DNA from: Erysipelotrichaceae bacterium
Lineage (GTDB): Bacteria; Bacillota_I; Bacilli_A; Erysipelotrichales; Erysipelotrichaceae
Assembly (NCBI GenBank): GCA_015058955.1
Contig: SVBJ01000001.1
Coordinates: forward strand, 1-64,000
DNA length: 64,000 bases
Direction of reading: 5' to 3'
Every line of letters starts with the position of its first letter. The stretch's first letter is position 1. The notes beneath the pieces were generated by a model. It did not search any database. It worked only from the letters and a program-made list of their open reading frames with translations, and was not told the origin of the DNA. Position numbers and translations under genes: made by a program. Below, in pieces: positions 43,741 through 52,470 of the stretch.

Positions 43741-44409
43741 ATGAGGAAACTGCTGCTGCTTCTTTTGGCGATTGCGGCTCTGATCGTGACCATTATCAGT
43801 ATCATAAAAGTTAAACCTGAAGACATTGCCAATGAATCACCTGGCATGGGCTGGGCAGGTGTTGATATCGGTGAAAAAATCAGTGCTGAGGATGCATATT
43901 ATATTTATAATTTCCGGGACACTATTTTCGGTCTGAATTCTGAGGAATATGAGTTTTATAAAGCAGACAGGTCAGGTTTTTTTGCCAGACATCCTAACGG
44001 ACAATATGAAGTATATGTTCTGCCAAATGCAGGAATAAAAAGCCTGGAGGAACTGATTAAGCGCGCAGAGTATGAAGTCGATCCCGATTTTCTTAGTTAT
44101 ACCAATGTTATCATGATGCCATATGATAAATCCGACTTTGGGGACAGTCTCAGGGTAAATCTTGACGACATTCGGAAAGTGTTTGGCGATGGAACCGAAA
44201 CATCCAGGGAAATCAGGATCATGGAAAATGCTCTGATGTTTTCCAAAGATTACGTAACTCACGCAAAGGGAACCCTGACAGAGAGCGTGATCGTCAGTGC
44301 AATAGGAGCTTATCGTCAAAATGGTACCCTGATATATGGAAGAGCCATATTGGGAATGCCCGTTGATCAGGTCTATCAGTTCCGGAGAGAACTCTCCATA
44401 AGCTATTAG
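43741..44409 (+). CDS. Membrane-anchored protein of unknown function, 222 aa
   Basis: An N-terminal transmembrane segment (MRKLLLLLLAIAALIVTIISII) is followed by a ~195-residue extracytoplasmic domain. There is no lipobox. No family is recognised. The start at 43741 is preferred over a GTG nine bases earlier because AGAGTGAG lies before it. It is a single-gene unit bounded by terminators on both sides. Confidence 0.65.
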   Translation: MRKLLLLLLAIAALIVTIISIIKVKPEDIANESPGMGWAGVDIGEKISAEDAYYIYNFRDTIFGLNSEEYEFYKADRSGFFARHPNGQYEVYVLPNAGIKSLEELIKRAEYEVDPDFLSYTNVIMMPYDKSDFGDSLRVNLDDIRKVFGDGTETSREIRIMENALMFSKDYVTHAKGTLTESVIVSAIGAYRQNGTLIYGRAILGMPVDQVYQFRRELSISY

Positions 44410-44425
44410 ACACTAACGAAAAAGA

Positions 44426-44458
44426 AAAAGGACGGAATCGATTGGTTCCGTCCCTTTA
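44426..44458. terminator. Bidirectional terminator
   Basis: Stem AAGGACGGAA / TTCCGTCCCTT with one mismatch, between convergent genes. A/T-rich flanks allow function on both strands. Confidence 0.75.
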
Positions 44459-44474
44459 AAACATATAATTTCGG

Positions 44475-45458
44475 TTATTCAGGAATGACAGCGTCAGCTG
44501 AATACTTGAAATCGCTGCCGAACTGATAAATGAACTGAGCCATTAATGGCATGCCGCCAAACATGACGGTCTTGCTGCTCCAGTCTGGATGGGCAATGAT
44601 CTGATTGCAGGTATCCAGTTCATACTGAAGGATCATCGGATGAAGATCCAGGGCACCATGTCCAGGGAAAACTCCGGAAATCTCATTGCCGTATCTTTCG
44701 AGAAGCTTTGCCAGTCTGTCTCTGAAGGAATTGACGGTGCATAGATGCGGGAAGCGCTCATTGTTGGCTCCGCCAAAGGCACTGGTTGTATCACCGATGA
44801 ACAGGCAGTGATTGCTGTGGTCATAAAAAGCACTCTGACCGGCTGTATGACCTGACAGATGAATAAGTTCAACGGCATGTCCGTTTCCAAGGTCGAAGGT
44901 ATACCCGTCAGGGATGGCTGCTATTTCATAATGATGATATTCAACCAGCCGTGAGGTATCATATTCAGCGGTCTTAGGCTTACCGTTTTCATCAAGCAGC
45001 CAGTTTTTCATGTAATCAGGATTGTTCTGTTCTTCCAGTAATGGAGCATCAAATTCATTGATGAATACCTTGTCAAACTGACTGTTTCCGCCGATGTGGT
45101 CAACGTGATTATGGGTGTTGGCACAGATTATCTCTCTGCCCTCAGCGAGTTTTTCACACAGTCCCTTAAGATCTCCCAGGCCAAGTCCGGTATCGATCAG
45201 CAGAACTTTTTCAGGACCGATGATCAGATATGCCCACATGTCGCCAAGTCCGCTGGCAACACTTGGCAAAAAGATGCAGTAGACATCATCTCTGAACTTA
45301 TAGGCTTCGGCATATGGATTGATTTCAGGATAGTATTCCTTCAGATCACTGTGTTCTCTTAAGATCTTCATGAAACTCCATCTGGATGGCTTTTCGTTTT
45401 CCGGCTTGTGATTGACGACAGGGATGTCATTCTTAATTGGTCTTGGCTGCATGTTCAT
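44475..45458 (-). CDS. MBL-fold metallo-hydrolase
   Basis: This 327-residue protein has the metallo-beta-lactamase motifs THNHVDHIGG (HxHxDH), LSGHTAGQ (distal His), GDTTSAFGG and FPGHGALD. It binds two metal ions. The N-terminal ~70 residues (charged, proline-rich, then SRWSFMKILREHSDLKEYYPE) are longer than in simple MBL enzymes. The start at 45458 is chosen over an upstream ATG because AAAGGAGA precedes it. Likely a thioesterase or lactonase-like hydrolase; substrate unknown. It is divergent from the Gfo/Idh oxidoreductase gene. Confidence 0.85.
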   Translation of the reverse strand: MNMQPRPIKNDIPVVNHKPENEKPSRWSFMKILREHSDLKEYYPEINPYAEAYKFRDDVYCIFLPSVASGLGDMWAYLIIGPEKVLLIDTGLGLGDLKGLCEKLAEGREIICANTHNHVDHIGGNSQFDKVFINEFDAPLLEEQNNPDYMKNWLLDENGKPKTAEYDTSRLVEYHHYEIAAIPDGYTFDLGNGHAVELIHLSGHTAGQSAFYDHSNHCLFIGDTTSAFGGANNERFPHLCTVNSFRDRLAKLLERYGNEISGVFPGHGALDLHPMILQYELDTCNQIIAHPDWSSKTVMFGGMPLMAQFIYQFGSDFKYSADAVIPE

Positions 45459-45585
45459 ATCGGTTGTCTCCTTTTTTACAACGTCATTATATGGTTGAAT
45501 GCCCGTATTTTCAATCAAGGGGATCAACAGGTTTACAAATGGACAGCAAGGTTAATCAAATGCGCATTTTACATGTATGAATAGG

Positions 45586-45627
45586 CCTGCAGTTTGCCTG
45601 CAGGGCTAAAATATGAAAAAATATAAT
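45586..45627 (+). promoter_or_regulatory. Hairpin and -10 box upstream of the Gfo/Idh gene
   Basis: CCTGCAG (45586-45592) pairs with CTGCAGG (45598-45604) around loop TTTGC. TATAAT follows at 45622-45627. The 13-mer TTTGCCTGCAGGG at 45593-45605 recurs exactly at 50209-50221, upstream of the nucleoside kinase gene. Confidence 0.5.
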
Positions 45628-45640
45628 TGGAGGAATAATC

Positions 45641-46576
45641 ATGAACATAGCTATAATAGGATGCGGCTACATTGCCACCAGAGTAGCCGGAGGAATCATG
45701 TTCTCTGAAGGAAACCTGTACGCTGTTGCGGCCAGAGATAAGGAAAGAGCCAGACAGTTCTCCCTTAACTTTCCAGACTGCAAATACATGGATTATGATG
45801 AAGTTTTCTGTGATGAAAACATCGACATGGTATATATCGCCACCATTAATGAAACTCATTATGGACTGATCAGAAGAGCCCTGCTGAATCACAAGCATGT
45901 TATCTGTGAAAAGCCGATGCTGGCCAATGCTGAACAGATAAGGGAAATGTTTGCCCTGGCCAAAGAGCAGAAATGCTTCCTGATGGAAGCTCATAAGACC
46001 TGCTTTACGGTGCTTAACAGGACATTAAAGCCAATTATTGAAGAAAAGATAGGCAAAATAGAACACATCTACGGCAAGTACTGCAGTACTCCTGATCTGG
46101 ATAAGCTGAAAAGGGCAACCCTGTACGAGGAAACCATGGGAGGTGCCCGGTATGATATCGGCGTCTATCCAATCTGCTTTGCCAACTACTATGCTGACAG
46201 TGAGATAAGAAAAGTCAAGATGATCAGGATCGTCAAGGACAAGTATCCTAATGACATTGAGATGGTAGCCGACATTGTCTATGCCAATGGCATAACCGCT
46301 ACCGTAAAGTGCAGCTGGCTGGATGGAACTGAAAACAGGGGATATCTCTATGGCGAAAAGGGATATGTCAAGATCGTCAACTTCTGGAAAAACACGGAAG
46401 CTGAGATCTTCTATAATGATGGAACCCGTGAAGTCATCAGGGTTGAACAGGACAGCGATTTTACCGGTGAAGTAAATGAAGCAGTCAGATGTGCCAGCCT
46501 AGGGCTTACTGAAAGTCCGGTCATGGGTGAAAAAGCATCCCTGGAAATCATGAAAGTCTTATCTAAAGTCAAATAA
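45641..46576 (+). CDS. Gfo/Idh/MocA-family oxidoreductase
   Basis: This 311-residue protein has an N-terminal Rossmann fold with IIGCGYIATR and the conserved CEKPMLAN motif near residue 90, followed by the alpha/beta substrate domain containing MGGARYDIGVYP. These enzymes oxidise or reduce sugars and related polyols using NAD(P). GGAGG precedes the ATG. It lies 32 bases upstream of the phosphomannose isomerase-ROK fusion gene, and together they may act on the same sugar. Confidence 0.88.
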   Translation: MNIAIIGCGYIATRVAGGIMFSEGNLYAVAARDKERARQFSLNFPDCKYMDYDEVFCDENIDMVYIATINETHYGLIRRALLNHKHVICEKPMLANAEQIREMFALAKEQKCFLMEAHKTCFTVLNRTLKPIIEEKIGKIEHIYGKYCSTPDLDKLKRATLYEETMGGARYDIGVYPICFANYYADSEIRKVKMIRIVKDKYPNDIEMVADIVYANGITATVKCSWLDGTENRGYLYGEKGYVKIVNFWKNTEAEIFYNDGTREVIRVEQDSDFTGEVNEAVRCASLGLTESPVMGEKASLEIMKVLSKVK

Positions 46577-46608
46577 TCCATTTATAATATTTATGAGGGA
46601 GTGATTAT

Positions 46609-48459
46609 ATGAGCATTCTGAAGCTTAAACCTGCTTTTAAGGATAATCTATGGGGCGGTCACCGTCTGGTAGAAGAGTTTAATTTTGACTATGACGGTGA
46701 AATCTGTGCTGAGGCCTGGGTCCTTTCCTGTCATCCGGATGGACCGTCAATCATTGCGGAAGGTGAATATGCCGGCAAGACACTGAAGGAATACATTGAT
46801 GCTGAGGGCTTTGAAGTGCTTGGTACCAACTGCCGCCGTTTCCGTGATTTTCCAATTCTGGTAAAATTCATTGATGCCAGAGATGATCTTTCCATTCAGG
46901 TTCATCCATCCAATGGCTATGCCTTACGGAATGAGGGACAGTATGGAAAAACGGAAATGTGGTATGTCCTTGATGCTGAACCTGGGGCTTTCCTGTATCA
47001 GGGATTCAAGAAGGCCATTTCCAAGGAAGAATACAGGGAGAGAATAGAAAACAACACTCTGCTGGAAGTACTTAATAAAGTAGAAGTTCATAAGGGTGAC
47101 ATCGTATTCATTGAATCAGGCACTCTTCATGCCATCGGCAAGGGTATAATGGTAGCTGAGATCCAGCAGAACTCCAACGTCACTTACCGTATTTATGACT
47201 ATAACCGTAAGGATAAAAACGGCAAGACCCGTGAACTGCACATTGATAAGGCACTGGCTGTTACTAACAGAGTACCGCCGGTAAAGGAAAATACCGGATT
47301 CCCGCATATCGCTGACTGTGATTATTTCACGGTTGACCGAGTGAATCTTGACGGTATTTCCCGCTACAGAATGCAGGGAACCGTAACGGAAAAATCTTTC
47401 CTTTCACTGCTTATTCTGGATGGTGAAGGAACCATTTCTTCCCAGGGTGAGAAGAAATCCTTCAGAAAAGGTGATTCTCTACTGATTACTGCCGGCAGCG
47501 GTGATTATCAGATCGAAGGAAAATGCGATGCCCTGATGACGACCATCAGGGAAAAGGCTTCACCTATGAGAGTCGGAGTCATCATCGGATCTTATGAGAC
47601 AAGAGTTGGTCTGGTTGACGAGAAGGATAACATCCTCTCGGAAGAAAAATTCATGACCAGACCGGAAAGAGGATATAAGGCTATTCTGGAAGAAGTTGGT
47701 GAGGAAGTCCTCTCCATACTGGAAAATCATGGGGTACCTCTGGAACAGTGTGTCGGCGTCGGCATTGGTGTACCGGGAACCATCGACAGAAAGAAAGGAA
47801 TAGTCAATTATTCCAATAACATCAAATGGGAGAATGTCAACATTGTCGAGGAACTGGGCAGAGTAATTCCATGTCCGGTCAGAATTGCCAATAATGCTGA
47901 CTGTGCTGCTCTGGGAGAAGCAATTGAAGGAGCAGGCAAGGATTACAGTGACGTTGTCATGTTTACATTGGGCAACGGTGTCGGCGGAGGCATCATTCTC
48001 AACGGCAAGGTGTTTGAAGGCGGCATGATTGGGGGCAGTGAACTGGGCCACATGGTGGTCAAGGCTGATGGACTGCAGTGCAGCTGCGGCCGCAAGGGCT
48101 GTCTGGAAGCTTATGCCTCAATTCCGGCACTTCTCAGCCAGGCAAAGGAAGCAACCGGCCTGGAACTGTCGGTAAATGAGATTTTTGACAGATATGACAA
48201 GGGGGACCGGATCATCACGGAAGTCCTGAATAACTACATGGATATCCTTGGTACCGGTGTGGTCAATGTAGTCAACATCTTCAGACCGCAGCTGGTATTA
48301 CTTGGCGGAAGCCTTTCTCATCATGAAGCGGTCATGCTGGATACGATCAGAGACAAAATGGCCAGGGAATGCTTCGGCTCACCTTACATTGCCATACCGC
48401 AGATCGCCATTGCCCAGCTTGGCTCTGATGCCGGAATAATCGGTGCGGCTAACCTTTAG
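46609..48459 (+). CDS. Mannose-6-phosphate isomerase fused to a ROK-family domain with altered active site
   Basis: This 616-residue fusion has a class I phosphomannose isomerase in residues 1-~318. Its zinc ligands are recognisable in IQVHPSN, GKTEMWYVL and GTLHAIGKG. A ROK-type sugar kinase domain follows from about Met320 to the end, with the zinc motif CSCGRKGC and the ELGHM motif intact. Two positions are non-standard. The phosphate motif, usually DIGGTK, reads IIGSYE (residues 325-330), so the Asp is missing. The catalytic Asp of the NDAN/NDAD motif is Asn429 in ANNADCAALGE. The kinase half may therefore be inactive and serve as a sugar sensor. The isomerase should be active. It follows the Gfo/Idh gene. 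Confidence 0.88.
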   Translation: MSILKLKPAFKDNLWGGHRLVEEFNFDYDGEICAEAWVLSCHPDGPSIIAEGEYAGKTLKEYIDAEGFEVLGTNCRRFRDFPILVKFIDARDDLSIQVHPSNGYALRNEGQYGKTEMWYVLDAEPGAFLYQGFKKAISKEEYRERIENNTLLEVLNKVEVHKGDIVFIESGTLHAIGKGIMVAEIQQNSNVTYRIYDYNRKDKNGKTRELHIDKALAVTNRVPPVKENTGFPHIADCDYFTVDRVNLDGISRYRMQGTVTEKSFLSLLILDGEGTISSQGEKKSFRKGDSLLITAGSGDYQIEGKCDALMTTIREKASPMRVGVIIGSYETRVGLVDEKDNILSEEKFMTRPERGYKAILEEVGEEVLSILENHGVPLEQCVGVGIGVPGTIDRKKGIVNYSNNIKWENVNIVEELGRVIPCPVRIANNADCAALGEAIEGAGKDYSDVVMFTLGNGVGGGIILNGKVFEGGMIGGSELGHMVVKADGLQCSCGRKGCLEAYASIPALLSQAKEATGLELSVNEIFDRYDKGDRIITEVLNNYMDILGTGVVNVVNIFRPQLVLLGGSLSHHEAVMLDTIRDKMARECFGSPYIAIPQIAIAQLGSDAGIIGAANL

Positions 48460-48469
48460 AAACAAAGAG

Positions 48470-48496
48470 AAACACTCAGGAAACTGAGTGTTTTAT
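48470..48496 (+). terminator. Rho-independent terminator
   Basis: Stem AAACACTCAG / CTGAGTGTTT with loop GAAA, then TATCTT, after the fusion gene. Confidence 0.8.
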
Positions 48497-48561
48497 CTTA
48501 TGCAGTATGTGATATGATAATAATATAGAATATAAGATTACAATATCTTCAGGGAGTATTT

Positions 48562-49224
48562 ATGAAACAGGTGTTTCTTGTACTTTTTACCATCACATCA
48601 CTGATCCATCTGTATGACAGCTGGAATGATGACAGTATCCGCAGAGCCAGAACAAAGCCGTTTTTACTGTTGTTATTACTGCTGTTTTATGTTGCGGCAA
48701 CTAAGAAAATGAACATCTATCTGGTACGGGCCCTGGCCTTCAGCTGGCTGGGCGATGTATTACTGATACCAAAGGGACATAAATGGTTTACCATGGGAGG
48801 AATAAGCTTCATCTTCTCTCATGTATTCTTCGTTCTGACCTACCTGCCGAATGTAAGCTTTAAAACAGCTAACTGGCTGATCGTCATACCGATGGCAGTG
48901 ATCTATTATGGTATCAGTTTCTTTATCATGTATGTATTGAAGCCGACTACACCTAAGAGCATGGTCCTGCCGATGCGGTTTTATCTGCTGTGCAACAGTA
49001 CCATGAATGTGGTGTCACTGCTGCAGTTAATGACCAACAGAAGCTCTGGAGCCTGGGTGGCCTTTGCGGGAGCTCTACTGTTCTTTGTGTCGGACTGCTG
49101 TCTGTTTCTGGTCAGGTATTATAAAAGGCCTGAGATCATCTTCAGAAAGCATTTCACGGTCATGCTGGCTTATCTTCTGGGTGAGCTGCTGATCGTATTG
49201 GGAATACTGAGCATAATGGGATAA
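48562..49224 (+). CDS. Lysoplasmalogenase-like YhhN/TMEM86 family membrane protein
   Basis: This 220-residue protein has about eight short transmembrane helices. Conserved YhhN-type motifs are FSWLGDVLLI near residue 65 and FVSDCCLFLVRYYKR near 175, whose aspartates are typical of the family. Eukaryotic TMEM86B hydrolyses lysoplasmalogen; many anaerobic bacteria contain plasmalogens. AGGGAG precedes the ATG. It is 13 bases upstream of a lipid-kinase gene, so both may act in membrane-lipid turnover. Confidence 0.75.
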   Translation: MKQVFLVLFTITSLIHLYDSWNDDSIRRARTKPFLLLLLLLFYVAATKKMNIYLVRALAFSWLGDVLLIPKGHKWFTMGGISFIFSHVFFVLTYLPNVSFKTANWLIVIPMAVIYYGISFFIMYVLKPTTPKSMVLPMRFYLLCNSTMNVVSLLQLMTNRSSGAWVAFAGALLFFVSDCCLFLVRYYKRPEIIFRKHFTVMLAYLLGELLIVLGILSIMG

Positions 49225-49237
49225 AAAGGAGAAGCTT

Positions 49238-50146
49238 ATGAAATATGTATTTATCGTAAACCCTGTCGCCGGTGACGGCCGGGGAGTGGAAGCCATTAAG
49301 GCAGCATATGAGAAATCACCGGAAAAAAGTGACTGCACGGTTTATGAGACCAGAGGCGTTGGTGATGCAACCGAATATGTCAGAAAATGGATAAAAGACA
49401 ATCCCAAGGAAGAAGTAAGATTCATTGCCTGCGGCGGTGATGGAACCCTTAATGAGGTATTCAATGGAGCAGTTGGCGTGGATAATGCCAGCGTTACCTG
49501 TTATCCTTGCGGCAGCGGCAATGACTTTGTCAAGGTGTTTGGCGGTCCGGAAGTTTTCATGGATGTTGAAAAGCTTCTGCATGCCACTACTCAGCCTCTT
49601 GACCTGCTGAAAGTCGGTGACCGCTACAGCAATAACGTGGTAAATTTCGGTTTTGATACCACGGTAGCCATTACCATTAATGAAGACAGGGAAAAGAACG
49701 GTCATGGCAGCAAAAGTTCCTACACCAAGGGCATCATCAGAGCTCTGCTTACCAGCATGAACAACAAGGCCAAAGTGTACGCTGACGGCAGGCTGCTCAA
49801 TCCTGACGGCAGAATGCTCCTTTGTACGGTGGCAAACGGTCAGTATGTGGGAGGTTCCTTCAAGTGTGCTCCTAAGGCCAGAGTAGATGACGGTTTAATT
49901 GAAGTGTGCCTGATCAAGCCGATCTCACGTCTGCGCTTTGTCAGGATCCTGAAACCTTATACCAATGGCCAGCATCTTGATGATCCGGGAATGAAGGACA
50001 TCGTTACCTATTGTCAGACTAAGAAGGTGGAAGTCGTGGCACCGGATGGTTTTGCCTACTCACTGGACGGTGAGATCATTTACGACAATCACTTTACGGT
50101 GGAAATGGTTCCGGGAGCCATCAGACTGGCAGTGCCAAAACAGTAG
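49238..50146 (+). CDS. Diacylglycerol kinase/YegS-family lipid kinase
   Basis: This 302-residue enzyme has the DAGK catalytic domain with FIVNPVAGDG near the start, the GGDGTLNEVFNG nucleotide motif near residue 67, and PCGSGNDFVK. It phosphorylates a lipid such as diacylglycerol, recycling it to phosphatidic acid. GGAG stands before the ATG. A terminator follows. The nearby lysoplasmalogenase-like gene is probably cotranscribed. Confidence 0.9.
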   Translation: MKYVFIVNPVAGDGRGVEAIKAAYEKSPEKSDCTVYETRGVGDATEYVRKWIKDNPKEEVRFIACGGDGTLNEVFNGAVGVDNASVTCYPCGSGNDFVKVFGGPEVFMDVEKLLHATTQPLDLLKVGDRYSNNVVNFGFDTTVAITINEDREKNGHGSKSSYTKGIIRALLTSMNNKAKVYADGRLLNPDGRMLLCTVANGQYVGGSFKCAPKARVDDGLIEVCLIKPISRLRFVRILKPYTNGQHLDDPGMKDIVTYCQTKKVEVVAPDGFAYSLDGEIIYDNHFTVEMVPGAIRLAVPKQ

Positions 50147-50168
50147 AACATATATTAATCAAAACAGT

Positions 50169-50195
50169 AAACCGTAAGATACTTACGGTTTTTTC
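50169..50195 (+). terminator. Rho-independent terminator
   Basis: Stem AAACCGTAAG / CTTACGGTTT around ATA, then TTTCTG, after the lipid-kinase gene. Confidence 0.8.
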
Positions 50196-50208
50196 TGTGC
50201 AGCAGTGC

Positions 50209-50259
50209 TTTGCCTGCAGGGTGAAATAGATATATAATTATCTGCTGATGGGTTATAAT
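50209..50259 (+). promoter_or_regulatory. Upstream region of the nucleoside kinase gene with shared 13-mer
   Basis: TTTGCCTGCAGGG at 50209-50221 is identical to the element at 45593-45605. Two TATAAT boxes follow (50233-50238 and 50254-50259). Confidence 0.45.
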
Positions 50260-50306
50260 GAATATAGTAAGAAAAGCATTAATAATCTGAGCAAAGAGAG
50301 GTTTTT

Positions 50307-51962
50307 ATGATGAAATATAAAGTAAAAATAGAAAATCTTAATGTGGTAAAGGAGTATGAAGGGGTTCCGCTGGAAGTCATTCAGAAGGACATTGAAGATC
50401 AGCTGCCGTATCCTACTTATCTGGCCAAACTGGACAATGCCTACCGAGCCCTGACTCACGTACTCAATCACGACTGTACGATAGAATTCCTGGATTTACG
50501 AAATAATGAAGCCTGGCTGGTATATCAGAACTCACTGGTTCTGATCTTCATCAAGGCCATTCATGATGTATTCGGCAAGGATGTTCTGGTGAATGTCCGT
50601 AATTCTCTTAACAAGGGTCTCTACATTACCCTGAATAAGAGGATCTATGAAGACGATGTCGTCAAGCTGACCGACAGAATGCATGAGATCATTGAAATGG
50701 ATCTGCCTATCATCAAGGAACACGCCACCAAGGACGGTGCTCTCAAGATTGCCAAGAGGGGCAGACAGGAAGAACTGATCAAGCTGATTGACAGTATTAC
50801 CAACATTGACGACGTTGAAGTTTATTCCCTGGAAGATGAAACCGTCGTATTCTACAATCTGATGGTTCCTTCAACCGGTTATATCCGTCTGTTTGAGATC
50901 AATCTTTACCGCAACGGCCTGATCCTGAGCTTCCCGCATCCGGGAAATCCTGACAAGCTGGTTGAGTATCAGGAACAGGACATGTTATATGCTGCCTTCG
51001 GTGAAGCTGCCCGCTGGGGTCAGCTGATGAATGTCAACTTCGTCTCTGATCTTAATGAAAAGATACTGTATGACAATATCGATGACATCATTCTGATGCA
51101 GGAAGCACTCCATGAAAAGAAGATAAGCGACATTGCCGATATGATCTGTGAACGAAAGGCCAGACTGGTTCTGATCTGCGGACCAAGCAGTTCAGGAAAG
51201 ACTACTTTTGCCAAGCGTCTGTGCATTCAGCTGGGTGTCAACGGCAAGAAGACTCTGTACATGGGTACTGATGACTATTACAAGGAAAAAAGCGAACGTG
51301 TCTATGATGAAAACGGCAAGCCGGATCTGGAAAGCATCAGAGCGATTGACACCAGACTGTTTGTTGAACACATCAATGGCCTGCTGAATGGGGAACAGGT
51401 AGACCTGCCAACCTATGACTTCAACAATTCCTGCAAGGTATACGGCAAGAGAATTACCAGGCTGGACAAGGATACAGTAATTGTCATTGAAGGCATTCAT
51501 GCCATGAACTCACTGCTGACGGAAGGCATTGATGACAACATGAAGTTCAAGATCTACATCTCGCCGTTTACCCCGATCTCCATTGACCATCATAACCGTG
51601 TGTCTACTACGGATGCCCGCATGTTAAGAAGAATAGTCAGAGACTACAAGTTCAGAAACAGTGAAGCGCAGAGAACGATCGACATGTGGCCGGATGTCCG
51701 CCGCAGTGAAGATGTCAACATCTTCCCGTATAACTCTGAGGCTGATGTCTTCTTCAATTCCAACTGCATCTATGAACTGGCAGTACTGAAGAAGTATGCC
51801 GAACCGTTGCTAAAGAGAATCAGGAGAACGGAACCGGAGTATGCGGAAGCCAGAAGAATGCTGAACTTCCTGAAGTACTTTGATTCAATCTATGATGACT
51901 CAATGATCCCTAACAACTCCATCATGAGAGAATTCATCGGTGGATCAGTTCTGCTGAAGTAA
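50307..51962 (+). CDS. Nucleoside (uridine-type) kinase with N-terminal TGS/ThrRS-like domains
   Basis: This 551-residue protein has an N-terminal ~270-residue region resembling the TGS and editing-associated domains of threonyl-tRNA synthetase. The C-terminal half is a P-loop kinase with Walker A GPSSSGKTTFAKRL near residue 293, a DDYYK motif and DLPTYDF, as in uridine/cytidine kinase and phosphoribulokinase. Proteins of this architecture are known from Thermotoga and many Firmicutes as nucleoside kinases. It may phosphorylate nucleosides imported or salvaged by the cell. AGAGG precedes a tandem ATG (50307/50310). Confidence 0.85.
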   Translation: MMKYKVKIENLNVVKEYEGVPLEVIQKDIEDQLPYPTYLAKLDNAYRALTHVLNHDCTIEFLDLRNNEAWLVYQNSLVLIFIKAIHDVFGKDVLVNVRNSLNKGLYITLNKRIYEDDVVKLTDRMHEIIEMDLPIIKEHATKDGALKIAKRGRQEELIKLIDSITNIDDVEVYSLEDETVVFYNLMVPSTGYIRLFEINLYRNGLILSFPHPGNPDKLVEYQEQDMLYAAFGEAARWGQLMNVNFVSDLNEKILYDNIDDIILMQEALHEKKISDIADMICERKARLVLICGPSSSGKTTFAKRLCIQLGVNGKKTLYMGTDDYYKEKSERVYDENGKPDLESIRAIDTRLFVEHINGLLNGEQVDLPTYDFNNSCKVYGKRITRLDKDTVIVIEGIHAMNSLLTEGIDDNMKFKIYISPFTPISIDHHNRVSTTDARMLRRIVRDYKFRNSEAQRTIDMWPDVRRSEDVNIFPYNSEADVFFNSNCIYELAVLKKYAEPLLKRIRRTEPEYAEARRMLNFLKYFDSIYDDSMIPNNSIMREFIGGSVLLK

Positions 51963-51963
51963 G

Positions 51964-52470
51964 ATGAAGAAGATACTGGTCATTGGATGTCCCGGTTCCG
52001 GCAAGTCAGTATTTTCGCGCCGCTTATCCACAATACTGGGAATACCGGTATATCATCTGGACATGGTATATTGGAAACCTGATGTAACGGAAGTCCCCAG
52101 AGAAGTATTTGATGAGAGAATAACAGAGATAATGAACCGTGATGAATGGATCATGGACGGTAACTATGGCAGAACACTGAGGTACAGACTGTCATACGCC
52201 GATACGGTTTTCTTTCTTGATCTGCCGCTGGAAGTGTGTCTGCAGTCCATTGAGGACAGAATAGGCACCGTCAGAGATGATCTGCCCTGGGTAGAAGAAA
52301 AACTTGATCCCGAATTCCGTGAATATGTCATACAGTTCCCGGATAACCAGGGAGTCAGAGTCAGGAAAGCTCTGAATGAAAGCCGAAACGTGAACATCAT
52401 CCGCTTTACTTCCCGTGAAGAGGTAAACAGTTATTTGGACAGATTGGAAAATGATAACGGAAGTATTTGA
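51964..52470 (+). CDS. Small P-loop kinase (FlaR/adenylate-kinase-like)
   Basis: This 168-residue protein begins with Walker A VIGCPGSGKSVFSRRL and continues with YHLDMVYWKPD and WIMDGNYGRTL, the pattern of 'DNA topology modulation protein FlaR'-like AAA kinases. The ATG follows the previous stop by one base and overlaps the next gene by 20 bases. The substrate is not known; relatives are often annotated as adenylate kinase-like. Confidence 0.8.
   Translation: MKKILVIGCPGSGKSVFSRRLSTILGIPVYHLDMVYWKPDVTEVPREVFDERITEIMNRDEWIMDGNYGRTLRYRLSYADTVFFLDLPLEVCLQSIEDRIGTVRDDLPWVEEKLDPEFREYVIQFPDNQGVRVRKALNESRNVNIIRFTSREEVNSYLDRLENDNGSI

Noticed and set aside
47560-48051. 163-residue minus-strand frame opposite the ROK domain
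   Set aside because: Antisense to a well-supported coding region; composition is that of a shadow frame.
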